Both the position numbers and the translations under genes were made by a program. 64,000 nucleotides of DNA, from NCBI GenBank assembly GCA_944326365.1, contig CALVDR010000004.1, forward strand, positions 1 to 64,000. The letters are read 5' to 3'. Shown piece by piece: positions 8,952-17,838 of the stretch; positions within the stretch are counted from its first letter, which is position 1, and the number at the start of each line of letters is the position of its first letter. The notes beneath the pieces were generated by a model. That model was not told the DNA's origin and did no database searches. It was given only the letters and a program-made list of their open reading frames with translations. Source of the DNA: an uncultured Bacteroidales bacterium. GTDB taxonomy: Bacteria > Bacteroidota > Bacteroidia > Bacteroidales > UBA932.

Positions 8952-10343
8952 TCAACGGCATTCGGCTCTCGCCAATGCATCTGCCGTCATCCGGAGTTCT
9001 ATCCCGGCATCGATGTATTCCGAATGAGCCTTCATCCACGCCGACTGCGCCGCCATCACCGTGTTTGACGGAATCACACCTTCGCTGTAGCCTATGGTAG
9101 CAGTCCTGAGATTCTCTTCGGCACTCTCCAGACTGTTTTCCGCCATCTCCAGCTTTTCCCGGGCCTCGGTTTCCTGTTTCCTCAGCTGGGTCACCTGCAG
9201 CATGATCTTATCCCTGGCATCCTCCAGCCTGTACTCTGCGATGACGGCTTCCGCTTTCGCCTTGCGTACTTTCTGCCAGGATTCGCATCCGTGAATGATA
9301 GGGATCTTCACCGCGACTCCTACATTGAACATACCTGCGAAAGTGTTGCTGAAACCGTGATATACGTTCGGATTTGTCAGCAGATAATTGGCCGTGAGGG
9401 CTATCTGCGGCATCATGCCGGCACGTTCCACCGTCACTTTTCTGTCGTAGATTTCTTCTGCCAGTTCCAGGCTGCGGATTTCAGGTCGTCCGGCGATGAT
9501 GTCGGCATATCCTTTTTCCTGACCTTTCTCCGGTTCTGGAATCCGTTCCGCCTGTTCATCTTCAAGGGTGATTTCGCTGTCCATGTCCATGCCGCAGAGC
9601 TGACAGAGGAGCATCTTGCTCAGAGAAAGCCCGTTTTCAGCTTTGGTCAGGAGCATCTGGGCCTCGTTGGCCCTGACTTTTACTGACAGCAGGTCCGACT
9701 GTGTGGCCATGCCCTCGTTCACCATGAGTTCTGTATCGTGCAGCATCTGCTGCAGCAGATCCGAATAGTCTCTGGCGAGCTTCTCTTTCCATGAAATCGA
9801 AACTATCTGCCAGTATGCCTTGTCCACTTCTGCGGCGAGCTGTCTGCAGCCTGTGTCATATTGCGACTGTGCCAGTTCTTCCGCAAGCGAAGCTATCTTG
9901 TTTGCCGCCACGATTTTGCCTCCTGTAAATACAGGCTGTTTTACGGAAACGGCACCTATGAACATATTCTGCGTGTCCAGTTCCAGAGCCGAGTTGATGT
10001 CGTTCCCTATGCCGTTCAGAATGTCTCCTATCTTGTTCAGCATGGTTCCCTGCAGAGGAGTTCCGAGACCTGTCAGTACATCAGAGGCTTCCTGCGGGAT
10101 CAGGTGTATGTCCCGGCTGTTGTACATATAGGCTCCTGAAACCGATATGTCCGGGAACCAGTTCGACATGGCTATTTTCCTGTCATGCCCTGCTACGGTC
10201 ACTTTCTGCCTGGCGATTTTCAGGTCTTGATTGTTTGCCATGGCGGAGTCCCGGCATTGCTGCAGGGTCAGCACCCGGGAATAGCCTGCCGTCCACGGCA
10301 ATATTGACAGTACCGCTGTCAGGATAATAATCTTTCGTCTCAT
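8952..10343 (-). CDS. TolC-family outer membrane efflux channel
   Basis: A 463-residue protein with a signal peptide (about residues 1-22) and the twin coiled-coil repeat pattern of the outer membrane efflux protein family. The mature protein starts VLTLQQCRDSAMANNQDLKIA, characteristic of the N-terminal OEP helix. First gene of the exporter operon. Its promoter must lie in the 154-bp gap shared with the divergent AraC gene, which suggests control by that regulator. Confidence 0.92.
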   Translation of the reverse strand: MRRKIIILTAVLSILPWTAGYSRVLTLQQCRDSAMANNQDLKIARQKVTVAGHDRKIAMSNWFPDISVSGAYMYNSRDIHLIPQEASDVLTGLGTPLQGTMLNKIGDILNGIGNDINSALELDTQNMFIGAVSVKQPVFTGGKIVAANKIASLAEELAQSQYDTGCRQLAAEVDKAYWQIVSISWKEKLARDYSDLLQQMLHDTELMVNEGMATQSDLLSVKVRANEAQMLLTKAENGLSLSKMLLCQLCGMDMDSEITLEDEQAERIPEPEKGQEKGYADIIAGRPEIRSLELAEEIYDRKVTVERAGMMPQIALTANYLLTNPNVYHGFSNTFAGMFNVGVAVKIPIIHGCESWQKVRKAKAEAVIAEYRLEDARDKIMLQVTQLRKQETEAREKLEMAENSLESAEENLRTATIGYSEGVIPSNTVMAAQSAWMKAHSEYIDAGIELRMTADALARAECR

Positions 10344-10461
10344 CTATTTTATTATTAAATCCTGCGGCTTCTCTGCAATCAGCAGTCCGGAATCCGGTCA
10401 TCTATATGAAGAAGGAAGACAATTATTGTCAAAAGGTCGGATTTTTGCAGAATCCAGCCAT

Positions 10462-10480
10462 TGCCGGAACTTTTCCGGCA
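10462..10480. promoter_or_regulatory. Perfect inverted repeat, possible AraC-regulator operator
   Basis: TGCCGGAA at 10462-10469 and TTCCGGCA at 10473-10480 form an 8-bp perfect dyad with a 3-base centre. It lies in the divergent region between the exporter operon and the AraC gene, 18 bp before the AraC ATG. Binding by the adjacent AraC protein is inferred; a small RNA hairpin in the leader is the alternative. Confidence 0.4.
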
Positions 10481-10497
10481 CTAAATTATCGTTGGTT

Positions 10498-11418
10498 ATG
10501 GAAAAATTTACAGATACTTTGAGCCTGTCTCAGTTCAGAAGCCTGTTCCCAGTGACATCATGTCTGAGCATGGGCGATGACGCCTGTCTGATAGACGTCA
10601 GGTATGACGAGACGCTGTCTGTCCTGACTCATCCTTGCAGGTTCGACGGCTTCCTTGCGTTTTATTGCATTTCAGGCCATATAAAGGTGACGATAAACCT
10701 GTCGGAATTCGATGTGGAGGAAAATTCCCTGTTCGTCTATATGCCTGGAAATATCATCTGTGTCACGGATGTGGATAAGAATACCGCCGGCAATATGTCT
10801 TTCAGGGTGATAGCCATGACGCGTGAATACATGGAGAGTCTGGATGTGGATATTCCGGGACTGATGGAAAAACGTATGATTCTTCAGCGCAAGCCCTATT
10901 TCTTCATACGGGGAGTGGCGCAGTCGATAGCCAGAAACTACGTCGCGTTGGCAGGCGAGGTCCTGGCTTCGAATCTGTCATACAAGAGGAAAAGCGTATC
11001 CCTGCTCCTGTCGTCGTTCTTTTCCATAGCGGTGGGGATTCTGGAAGACGAGATGTATGCAGACGGACAGACTGCCGTAGTCCAGGGGCGGGGCCGCATC
11101 GTGGCTGACCGTTTCCTGGATATTCTCGCTGAATATCATATGACAGAGAGAAAAGTCCCGTTCTATGCCGGAAAACTCGGCCTGACTCCAAAATATCTCT
11201 CCAGTCTCGTCAAGGAAGTCACCGGAAGATCAGCGCCGGAATGGATAGATGACTTCATCATCATGGAAGCGAAAAACATGCTGCGGTATTCGGACATGCC
11301 TATAAAAGAGATTGTCGGCCGTCTGAATTTCGCAGACCAGCCGACATTCCATAAATTCTTCAAATATCATACGGGTATCACCCCGATGCAGTATCGCAGG
11401 GGAGATCCTGAATCATAG
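10498..11418 (+). CDS. AraC-family transcriptional regulator
   Basis: A 306-residue protein with an N-terminal cupin-like sensing region (about 20-170) and a C-terminal AraC DNA-binding domain (about 205-300). The second helix-turn-helix ends with IKEIVGRLNFADQPTFHKFFKYHTGITPMQYRR, the usual AraC signature. The ATG at 10498 is chosen over a TTG 72 bp upstream because conserved sequence begins there. It is divergent from the tolC-hlyD-permease operon and is its likely regulator; the ligand is unknown. Confidence 0.9.
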   Translation: MEKFTDTLSLSQFRSLFPVTSCLSMGDDACLIDVRYDETLSVLTHPCRFDGFLAFYCISGHIKVTINLSEFDVEENSLFVYMPGNIICVTDVDKNTAGNMSFRVIAMTREYMESLDVDIPGLMEKRMILQRKPYFFIRGVAQSIARNYVALAGEVLASNLSYKRKSVSLLLSSFFSIAVGILEDEMYADGQTAVVQGRGRIVADRFLDILAEYHMTERKVPFYAGKLGLTPKYLSSLVKEVTGRSAPEWIDDFIIMEAKNMLRYSDMPIKEIVGRLNFADQPTFHKFFKYHTGITPMQYRRGDPES

Positions 11419-11435
11419 AGACTTGTGACTCACTG

Positions 11436-12983
11436 TCATTTAACGATCCACCGGTCTATGTTGCGTGTTCCGGAGCTGAAATTCACACCGATTGAGAACA
11501 CCTTGCGGGAATCCTTGGCGAACGGGATGGCGTACTGCTTCTCATCTATCTGCTGCAGGGCCTGCTCGGCAGAGCCGTCAAGCTTGAACTCCATGACATA
11601 CACGAAGTCCGCGGTCTGCACCACCATGTCAATCCTTCCGTGAGAGGTATGGTACTCCACCCTGGTGTACAGCCCGGCGAGGCGGAAGACGATGAACAGT
11701 ACGTTCTGGTAATGAAGCTCCACATCCTTTGCCATTTCGTACGGGCAGTCGGCGAGGAAACTCCGGAGCCTCTCCATGAATCCGTCCACATTCCCGGCCT
11801 TCACATCCTGGACAAACTCCCATATCGCGAAACCGCTCTCGCTTTCCTCCAGAGGAGTGTAGTAAGGCAGGAGGAAGTCCATGAACCCTTCCTCGACCTC
11901 CCTGTTAGGAAATCCCAGTTCGAAGATCCGTGCTTCCGGGATATATCCTTTGATGGTGAGGTATCCGCTCTGGTAGATGACGCCTACAGGATTCCTTGAG
12001 GCGGAGTCGATGCTGTCAAGGACCTTTGAGGTGGTCTTTTCGTTTGCAAGCCTGTACAGGGAGTAATTATGCATTTTGAGGAGTTCGACGAGATATGTCG
12101 GGGTTCCGGTTTCGAACCAGTAGCTGCCGTATCGGCCTTTTGCGAATGTGTTGAGAAGGCTGAAAGGATTGTATATCCCCGGAGAATCCGGGCAGAAGTG
12201 ATATCCGTCATAGTCCTCCTTCAGCTGGGCGCATGCCTGCTCGTATGTTTGCCTGTTATTTATGGCAAGAGCTCTGATATCCTCATCGAAGTTCAGGAAC
12301 AGTTCATCTTCGCTTATGCCGCATATATCGGTGTATCTTTCATCCATGGAGATATCCATGAGGTTGTTGAGGTCGCTGAATACGCTGACCTTGCCGAACT
12401 TCGTGACCCCGGTGAGAAGGGCGAAGCGGATGTAGCCGTCCTCGGACTTCAGCGCGCCATAGAAAGATTTCAGTATTTTCTTGTATTCTTCCTGAAGTTC
12501 AGTATTCCCTATGGTCTGGAGGAGAGGCTTGTCATATTCATCCACGAGGATGACTGCCCGTTCCCCGGTTGTGGCGGCAGCGCGTCTGATGATTCCGGCA
12601 AAGCGTCGGGCAAAACCTATCTCTGCCTCATTGGTTCCATAAATTTTCTCCCATCCGGTCAGAGCCTCGTTGAGAATATCCTCCAGAGCAGTAATGGAAC
12701 TGTAATTCTGGGTATTGAGGTCGAGATGGAGGACCGGATGCTGTTTCCACTCCTTCTCGAGACCAGCGACAGCCAGACCTTCGAAGAGTTCCTTCTTTCC
12801 CCGGAAATAGGCTTCGAGAGTGCTGATGAGCAGACTTTTGCCGAACCGTCGTGGCCTGCTCAGGAAATAATACCTTCCGGTTGTGACCAACCGATGCATC
12901 AAGGCAGTCTTATCCACATAGAAGAAGCCGTCCTTACGCAGGCTCTCGAAATTCTGTATTCCGACCGGATAAAGCTTTCCCAT
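11436..12983 (-). CDS. AAA-ATPase-like protein with PD-(D/E)XK nuclease-like C-terminus
   Basis: A 515-residue member of the AAA-ATPase-like plus PD-(D/E)XK nuclease family (PF09820/PF08011 type) that is widespread and often multicopy in gut Bacteroidales. The N-terminus (YPVGIQNFESLRKDGFFYVDKT) is diagnostic. The P-loop is SRPRRFGKS ending near residue 50, and a Walker B-like VILVDEYDKPLL follows near residue 145. The C-terminal region has HTSHGRIDMVVQT and YVMEFKL, matching the D...ExK nuclease core. Function is unknown; such genes behave as dispersed orphans. It sits alone between the AraC gene and the glutamine synthetase pair, with its own strong promoter. Confidence 0.88.
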   Translation of the reverse strand: MGKLYPVGIQNFESLRKDGFFYVDKTALMHRLVTTGRYYFLSRPRRFGKSLLISTLEAYFRGKKELFEGLAVAGLEKEWKQHPVLHLDLNTQNYSSITALEDILNEALTGWEKIYGTNEAEIGFARRFAGIIRRAAATTGERAVILVDEYDKPLLQTIGNTELQEEYKKILKSFYGALKSEDGYIRFALLTGVTKFGKVSVFSDLNNLMDISMDERYTDICGISEDELFLNFDEDIRALAINNRQTYEQACAQLKEDYDGYHFCPDSPGIYNPFSLLNTFAKGRYGSYWFETGTPTYLVELLKMHNYSLYRLANEKTTSKVLDSIDSASRNPVGVIYQSGYLTIKGYIPEARIFELGFPNREVEEGFMDFLLPYYTPLEESESGFAIWEFVQDVKAGNVDGFMERLRSFLADCPYEMAKDVELHYQNVLFIVFRLAGLYTRVEYHTSHGRIDMVVQTADFVYVMEFKLDGSAEQALQQIDEKQYAIPFAKDSRKVFSIGVNFSSGTRNIDRWIVK

Positions 12984-13009
12984 ATTCCCGATGATTAGTT
13001 GTGTCTATG

Positions 13010-13040
13010 CAAAAATAACGGATTGCGGCTATATTTCAAA
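13010..13040 (-). promoter_or_regulatory. Bacteroidetes-type promoter for the 11436-12983 gene
   Basis: On the minus strand TTTG (13037-13040) is followed by 19 bases and TATTTTTG (13010-13017), a match to the Bacteroides -33/-7 consensus TTTG-N19-TAnnTTTG. The start codon is 27 bp further downstream. Confidence 0.65.
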
Positions 13041-13090
13041 TATCCCAAGTCCTGCGGAAATCTGCTATAAGCGGAACATTGCCCCTGCCG

Positions 13091-15280
13091 TTACCGGATG
13101 AAGAGCAGTTCCCGGTATTTCGGAAGAGTCCACATCTGGTCGTCCACGATAAGTTCCAGCTGGTCGATATGTTCTCTGATTTCATCCAGACACGGGAAGA
13201 CTGTGTCGTGATAGGCGATGGCTTTTTCCCTCTCGTCCTGAATCCTGTTGGCCACTTTCCGGGCTTCCACCATCGCGTCCACATGCCCCTTGATGAAGGC
13301 CGTATGGGTCGCGATGGCTTCGATAAGCTCCATATTTCTGACAGTCAGCGCATCAGCCTTGTCCGCAGGGAAGATTTCATGCATCTTGTACACGTTGTCG
13401 ATGAGTGTACTCTGGTATTTCGTGGCCACAGGGACTATGTGGTTCAGAGCCAAATCCCCGAGCACGCGGGCCTCGATCTGTATCTTCTTCGTGTAAGTCT
13501 CCCACTTGACTTCATTCCTGGCTTCGAGCTCCTTGCGGGTCATCACGCCTGTGCTTTCGAACATGTTTATGCTGTCCTCGGAAAGGTAACTGTCGTAGAT
13601 GAGAGGCACGCTCGTCTCGCAGTCCAGACCACGGCGCGCCGCCTCAGCCTTCCATTCGTCGCTGTATCCGTTCCCGTCGAAATGGATCGGCTCGCACATC
13701 CGGATATATTCCTTGATGACGCCCAATATCGCCGAGAATTTGTCTTCGCCTGCGGCAATGCGTTCGTCCACCACTGACTTGAACTCTTTCAGCTGCTCGG
13801 CCATGGCCGAATTGAGGACAATCATTGCGCTGGCGCAATTCGCTTCGGATCCTACCGCCCTGAACTCGAACCGGTTCCCGGTAAATGCGAACGGAGAAGT
13901 CCTGTTCCTGTCGGTGTTGTCCACAAGGATTTCCGGAATCTGCGGGATGCCGAGATTCATGCCTTTCTTTCCTCCGAGAGACTGCAGGTTTTCCGGTTCG
14001 CTTTCACTGATGTGCTTCAGTACTGCGGAGAGCTGCGAGCCGAGGAAGCTGGATATGATGGCAGGCGGAGCCTCATTGGCACCGAGCCTGTGCGCGTTGT
14101 TCGCACTGGCGATGGATGCCTTCAGAAGTCCGTTGTGGCGGTAGACCGCCATCAGGGTATTGACGACGAAAGTCACGAAGCGGAGATTGCTCTTGAAATC
14201 CTTTCCAGGGGCCATCAGGGCTATGCCGGTGTCAGTGCCGAGAGACCAGTTGTTGTGCTTGCCGCTTCCGTTCACTCCCTTGAAAGGTTTCTCATGCAGA
14301 AGGACGCGGAAACCGTGGTTGCGTGCCAGCTTGCGCATCAGAGACATGATCAGCATGTTGTGGTCGTTGGCCAGGTTACATTCCTCGTAGATAGGGGCCA
14401 GCTCGAACTGGTTGGGAGCCACCTCGTTGTGCCGTGTCTTGACCGGTATGCCGAGTTTGAGCGATTCTATTTCCAGGTCTTTCATGAAAGCCGCCACCCT
14501 GGTCGGAATGGCCCCGAAATAGTGGTCTTCCAGCTGCTGGTTCTTAGCCGAATCGTGCCCCATGAGGGTACGCCCTGTCAGCAGGAGGTCAGGCCGTGCA
14601 GCATACAGCCCTTCGTCCACCAGGAAATATTCCTGTTCCCATCCCAGATAAGTGATGACTTTCTTCACGTCAGGGTTGAAATAGTGGCAGACATCAGTAG
14701 CGGCCTTGTCGACAGCTCTCAAAGCCTTGAGCAGCGGTGCCTTGTAGTCCAGGGATTCTCCCGTATAGGCTATGAATATGGTCGGGATGCAGAGTGTGTC
14801 ATCCACGATGAACGCAGGGGACGATGGGTCCCAGGCAGAATAGCCGCGGGCTTCGAAAGTGTTTCTGATACCTCCGTTCGGAAATGATGAAGCGTCAGGT
14901 TCCTGCTGTACGAGAAGTTTTCCGGAGAATTCTTCTATGACTCCGCCTTTCCCGTCATGTTCTATGAAGGAGTCGTGCTTTTCGGCAGTGCCTTCTGTCA
15001 GCGGGGCGAACCAGTGGGTGTAGTGTGTCACGCCCATCTCCACGGCCCATTTCTTCATCCCGGCCGCGACTTCATCGGCTATGCTTCTGTCCAGAGCCGA
15101 GCCTGTGTCTATCACGTTGATGAGCTTTGCATATACGTCCGGTGAAAGATATTTGAACATCTTCTCCCTGTTGAAGACATACATGGCATAGTACTCTGAC
15201 GGACGGCCTTTAGGCAGTTCCACTTCATGCGGCTTCTTCCCGAAAGCCGTTTCGACCATTTTGAATCTCAGTGTTGACAT
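13091..15280 (-). CDS. glnN: Glutamine synthetase type III (downstream tandem copy)
   Basis: A 729-residue GSIII that makes glutamine from glutamate, ammonia and ATP in the cytoplasm. The length equals that expected for Bacteroides GSIII. The glutamate/ammonia-site segment NGSGKHNNWSLGTDTG and the GSIII-specific N-terminal region are present. Almost every residue matches the 15415-17604 protein; most differences fall in residues 16-32 and scattered conservative positions. The gene starts 134 bp after the end of the upstream copy, and an intrinsic terminator lies between them, so it probably has its own promoter. Confidence 0.96.
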   Translation of the reverse strand: MSTLRFKMVETAFGKKPHEVELPKGRPSEYYAMYVFNREKMFKYLSPDVYAKLINVIDTGSALDRSIADEVAAGMKKWAVEMGVTHYTHWFAPLTEGTAEKHDSFIEHDGKGGVIEEFSGKLLVQQEPDASSFPNGGIRNTFEARGYSAWDPSSPAFIVDDTLCIPTIFIAYTGESLDYKAPLLKALRAVDKAATDVCHYFNPDVKKVITYLGWEQEYFLVDEGLYAARPDLLLTGRTLMGHDSAKNQQLEDHYFGAIPTRVAAFMKDLEIESLKLGIPVKTRHNEVAPNQFELAPIYEECNLANDHNMLIMSLMRKLARNHGFRVLLHEKPFKGVNGSGKHNNWSLGTDTGIALMAPGKDFKSNLRFVTFVVNTLMAVYRHNGLLKASIASANNAHRLGANEAPPAIISSFLGSQLSAVLKHISESEPENLQSLGGKKGMNLGIPQIPEILVDNTDRNRTSPFAFTGNRFEFRAVGSEANCASAMIVLNSAMAEQLKEFKSVVDERIAAGEDKFSAILGVIKEYIRMCEPIHFDGNGYSDEWKAEAARRGLDCETSVPLIYDSYLSEDSINMFESTGVMTRKELEARNEVKWETYTKKIQIEARVLGDLALNHIVPVATKYQSTLIDNVYKMHEIFPADKADALTVRNMELIEAIATHTAFIKGHVDAMVEARKVANRIQDEREKAIAYHDTVFPCLDEIREHIDQLELIVDDQMWTLPKYRELLFIR

Positions 15281-15301
15281 AGTTCCGGTTCAATTTTGCT
15301 G

Positions 15302-15309
15302 CAAAAATA
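15302..15309 (-). promoter_or_regulatory. Candidate -7 box for downstream glnN
   Basis: TATTTTTG on the minus strand fits TAnnTTTG and lies 21 bp before the ATG of the 13091-15280 gene. It falls inside the T-run of the terminator that follows the upstream copy. No TTTG was found at the usual distance, so the promoter may need an activator. Confidence 0.4.
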
Positions 15310-15348
15310 AAAAACTGTTTTGAAATACACTTAATTTCAAAACAGTTT
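15303..15348 (-). terminator. Intrinsic terminator between the two glnN genes
   Basis: A perfect 15-bp inverted repeat (arms 15312-15326 and 15334-15348, 7-base loop) is followed on the minus strand by a T-rich run. It should end transcripts of the 15415-17604 gene. Confidence 0.75.
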
Positions 15349-15414
15349 CTGTAGTCTGCGATCATCATGTGCTTCAAATCAGCCGCAACAAATGTCGCAA
15401 CGGTTCTGTTCCGG

Positions 15415-17604
15415 TTACCGGATGAAAAGCAGTTCGCGGTATTTCGGGAGCGTCCACATCCGGTCATCCACGATGAGTTCCAGTTTGTCTATGTGGTATC
15501 TGATCTCGTCCAGGCAAGGGAAGACGGTATCGTGGTATGCTACAGCTTTCTCACGTTCGTCAGTGATTCTGTTGGCCACTTTCCTGGCTTCTACCATGGC
15601 GTCCACATGCTCCTTGATGAAGGCTGTATGAGAGGCGATGGCTTCTATCAGCTCTACATTCCTGAGAGTCAGGGCATCGGCTTTTTCTGCGGGGAAGATT
15701 TCATGCATCTTGTACACGTTGTCGATGAGCGAACTCTGGTATTTCGTGGCCACAGGGACTATGTGGTTCAGAGCCAGGTCTCCGAGCACGCGGGCCTCGA
15801 TCTGTATCTTTTTCGTGTAAGTCTCCCACTTGACTTCATTCCTGGCTTCCAGTTCCTTGCGTGTCATCACGCCTGTGCTTTCGAACATGTTTACGCTTTC
15901 GTCGGTGAGATAATTGTCATAGATAAGAGGTGCGCTTGTCTCGCAGTCCAGGCCTCTGCGCATCGCTTCCGCCTTCCACTCGTCGCTGTAGCCGTTTCCG
16001 TCAAACCGTATCGGCTCGCACATCCGGATATATTCCTTGATGACGCCCAATATCGCCGAGAACTTTTCTTCGCCTGCGGCAATGCGTTCGTCCACCGTTG
16101 ACTTGAATTCTTTCAACTGTTCGGCCAATGCCGAGTTGAGGACGATCATCGCGCTGGCGCAGTTCGCTTCGGAACCTACCGCCCTGAACTCGAACCGGTT
16201 TCCGGTAAATGCGAACGGAGAAGTCCTGTTCCTGTCAGTGTTGTCCACGAGGATTTCCGGAATCTGCGGGATATCCAGCTTCATCCCCTTTTTCCCTCCT
16301 ATGGACTGGAGGTTCTCCGGTTCGCTTTCACTGATGTGCTTCAGCACGGCGGAGAGCTGCGAGCCGAGGAAGCTGGATATGATGGCAGGCGGAGCCTCAT
16401 TGGCGCCGAGCCTGTGAGCATTGCTGGCGCTTATGATAGACGCTTTCAGCAGACCGTTGTGCTTGTATACGGCCATCAGGGTATTGACCACGAATGTGAT
16501 GAACCTGAGATTTCCGGAAAAATCCTTGCCTGGCGACATCAGTGCGAGTCCTGTGTCAGTGCCGAGAGACCAGTTGTTGTGCTTGCCGCTTCCGTTCACT
16601 CCCTTGAAAGGCTTTTCATGCAGAAGGACACGGAATCCGTGGTTTCTGGCGATTTTGCGCATCAGGGACATGATCAGCATGTTGTGGTCGTTGGCCAGAT
16701 TGCACTCCTCGTAGACAGGGGCCAGCTCGAACTGGTTCGGGGCCACCTCATTGTGCCGTGTCTTGACCGGTATGCCGAGCTTCAGGGCCTCTATTTCCAG
16801 TTCTTTCATGAAAGCGGCGACCCTGGTCGGAATGGCTCCGAAGTAGTGGTCTTCCAGCTGCTGGTTCTTCGCCGAGTCGTGCCCCATGAGGGTGCGTCCT
16901 GTCAGCAGGAGGTCAGGCCGTGCCGCATACAGGCCTTCGTCCACCAGGAAATACTCCTGTTCCCATCCCAAATATGCATATACCTTTTTTACATCAGGAT
17001 TGAAATAATGGCAGACATCTGTGGCGGCCTTGTCCACGGCCCTCAGAGCCTTGAGCAGAGGAGCCTTGTAGTCCAGGGATTCTCCAGTATAGGCTATGAA
17101 TATGGTCGGGATGCAGAGCGTGTCATCCACGATGAACGCAGGGGATGAAGGGTCCCATGCAGAATATCCTCGGGCTTCGAAAGTGTTCCTGATGCCTCCG
17201 TTCGGGAAAGAGGAGGCGTCCGGTTCCTGCTGAACGAGCAGCTTGCCTGTGAATTCCTCGATGACTCCGCCCTTTCCGTCATGCTCTATGAAGGAGTCGT
17301 GCTTTTCGGCAGTGCCTTCTGTCAGCGGTGCGAACCAGTGGGTGTAGTGTGTCACGCCCATCTCCACAGCCCATTTCTTCATGCCGGCCGCTACCTCGTC
17401 GGCTATGCTGCTGTCCAGAGCCGAGCCGGTGTCTATCACATTGATGAGTTTCGCATAGACATCGGCCGGGAGATATTTGAACATCTTTTCCCTGTTGAAG
17501 ACATACATGCCGAAATACTCGGACGGCCGTTTCTCCGGGACAGCTACAGTGGCCGGCTTTTTACCGAAGGCCGCCTCCACCATCTTGAATCTTAAAGTTG
17601 ACAT
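15415..17604 (-). CDS. glnN: Glutamine synthetase type III (upstream tandem copy)
   Basis: A 729-residue GSIII with the same motifs as its tandem neighbour (NGSGKHNNWSLGTDTG; RTSPFAFTGNRFEFRAVGSEAN). It sits first in transcription order. A 209-bp MITE-like element begins 22 bp upstream of its ATG, so any native promoter further up has been displaced or now lies in the element. A weak TAAATTTT box between the element and the ATG differs from TAnnTTTG by one base. The two copies may be expressed under different nitrogen conditions; this is inference. Confidence 0.96.
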   Translation of the reverse strand: MSTLRFKMVEAAFGKKPATVAVPEKRPSEYFGMYVFNREKMFKYLPADVYAKLINVIDTGSALDSSIADEVAAGMKKWAVEMGVTHYTHWFAPLTEGTAEKHDSFIEHDGKGGVIEEFTGKLLVQQEPDASSFPNGGIRNTFEARGYSAWDPSSPAFIVDDTLCIPTIFIAYTGESLDYKAPLLKALRAVDKAATDVCHYFNPDVKKVYAYLGWEQEYFLVDEGLYAARPDLLLTGRTLMGHDSAKNQQLEDHYFGAIPTRVAAFMKELEIEALKLGIPVKTRHNEVAPNQFELAPVYEECNLANDHNMLIMSLMRKIARNHGFRVLLHEKPFKGVNGSGKHNNWSLGTDTGLALMSPGKDFSGNLRFITFVVNTLMAVYKHNGLLKASIISASNAHRLGANEAPPAIISSFLGSQLSAVLKHISESEPENLQSIGGKKGMKLDIPQIPEILVDNTDRNRTSPFAFTGNRFEFRAVGSEANCASAMIVLNSALAEQLKEFKSTVDERIAAGEEKFSAILGVIKEYIRMCEPIRFDGNGYSDEWKAEAMRRGLDCETSAPLIYDNYLTDESVNMFESTGVMTRKELEARNEVKWETYTKKIQIEARVLGDLALNHIVPVATKYQSSLIDNVYKMHEIFPAEKADALTLRNVELIEAIASHTAFIKEHVDAMVEARKVANRITDEREKAVAYHDTVFPCLDEIRYHIDKLELIVDDRMWTLPKYRELLFIR

Positions 17605-17626
17605 GGCATAAAAATTTAGTTAGTCT

Positions 17627-17835
17627 AACGTCAGTTCGACGAATTATTCTGCTCAGTACCAGAGATTTCGTCGAACTGACGTTACGATTTCTGCGAAATC
17701 TCCTTCCTTTTACGTGTCACCCCTCTAAAATTCTCCCCTATCGAGGGGAGAACTTACTGCCGGATTCGTAAAACGAATCCTCTAAAAGAGGTAGTTCTCT
17801 GAAATTCACTTCGTTCTTTTCATCGAACTCACGTT
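17627..17835 (-). mobile_element. MITE-like 209-bp element, copy A
   Basis: Inverted orientation relative to copies B-D. It has terminal inverted repeats AACGTCAGTTCGACGAA and, from the other end, AACGTGAGTTCGATGAA. It is flanked by a 5-bp direct duplication, AGTCT (17622-17626 and 17836-17840). The right-hand duplication overlaps the dapL stop codon. The element sits between dapL and the glnN promoter side and contains no ORF of interest. Confidence 0.85.
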
Positions 17836-17838
17836 AGT

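Noticed and set aside
8063..9100. Long plus-strand ORF of 345 codons over the HlyD gene
   Set aside because: His/Leu/Arg-rich antisense frame spanning two real genes; no recognisable motif.
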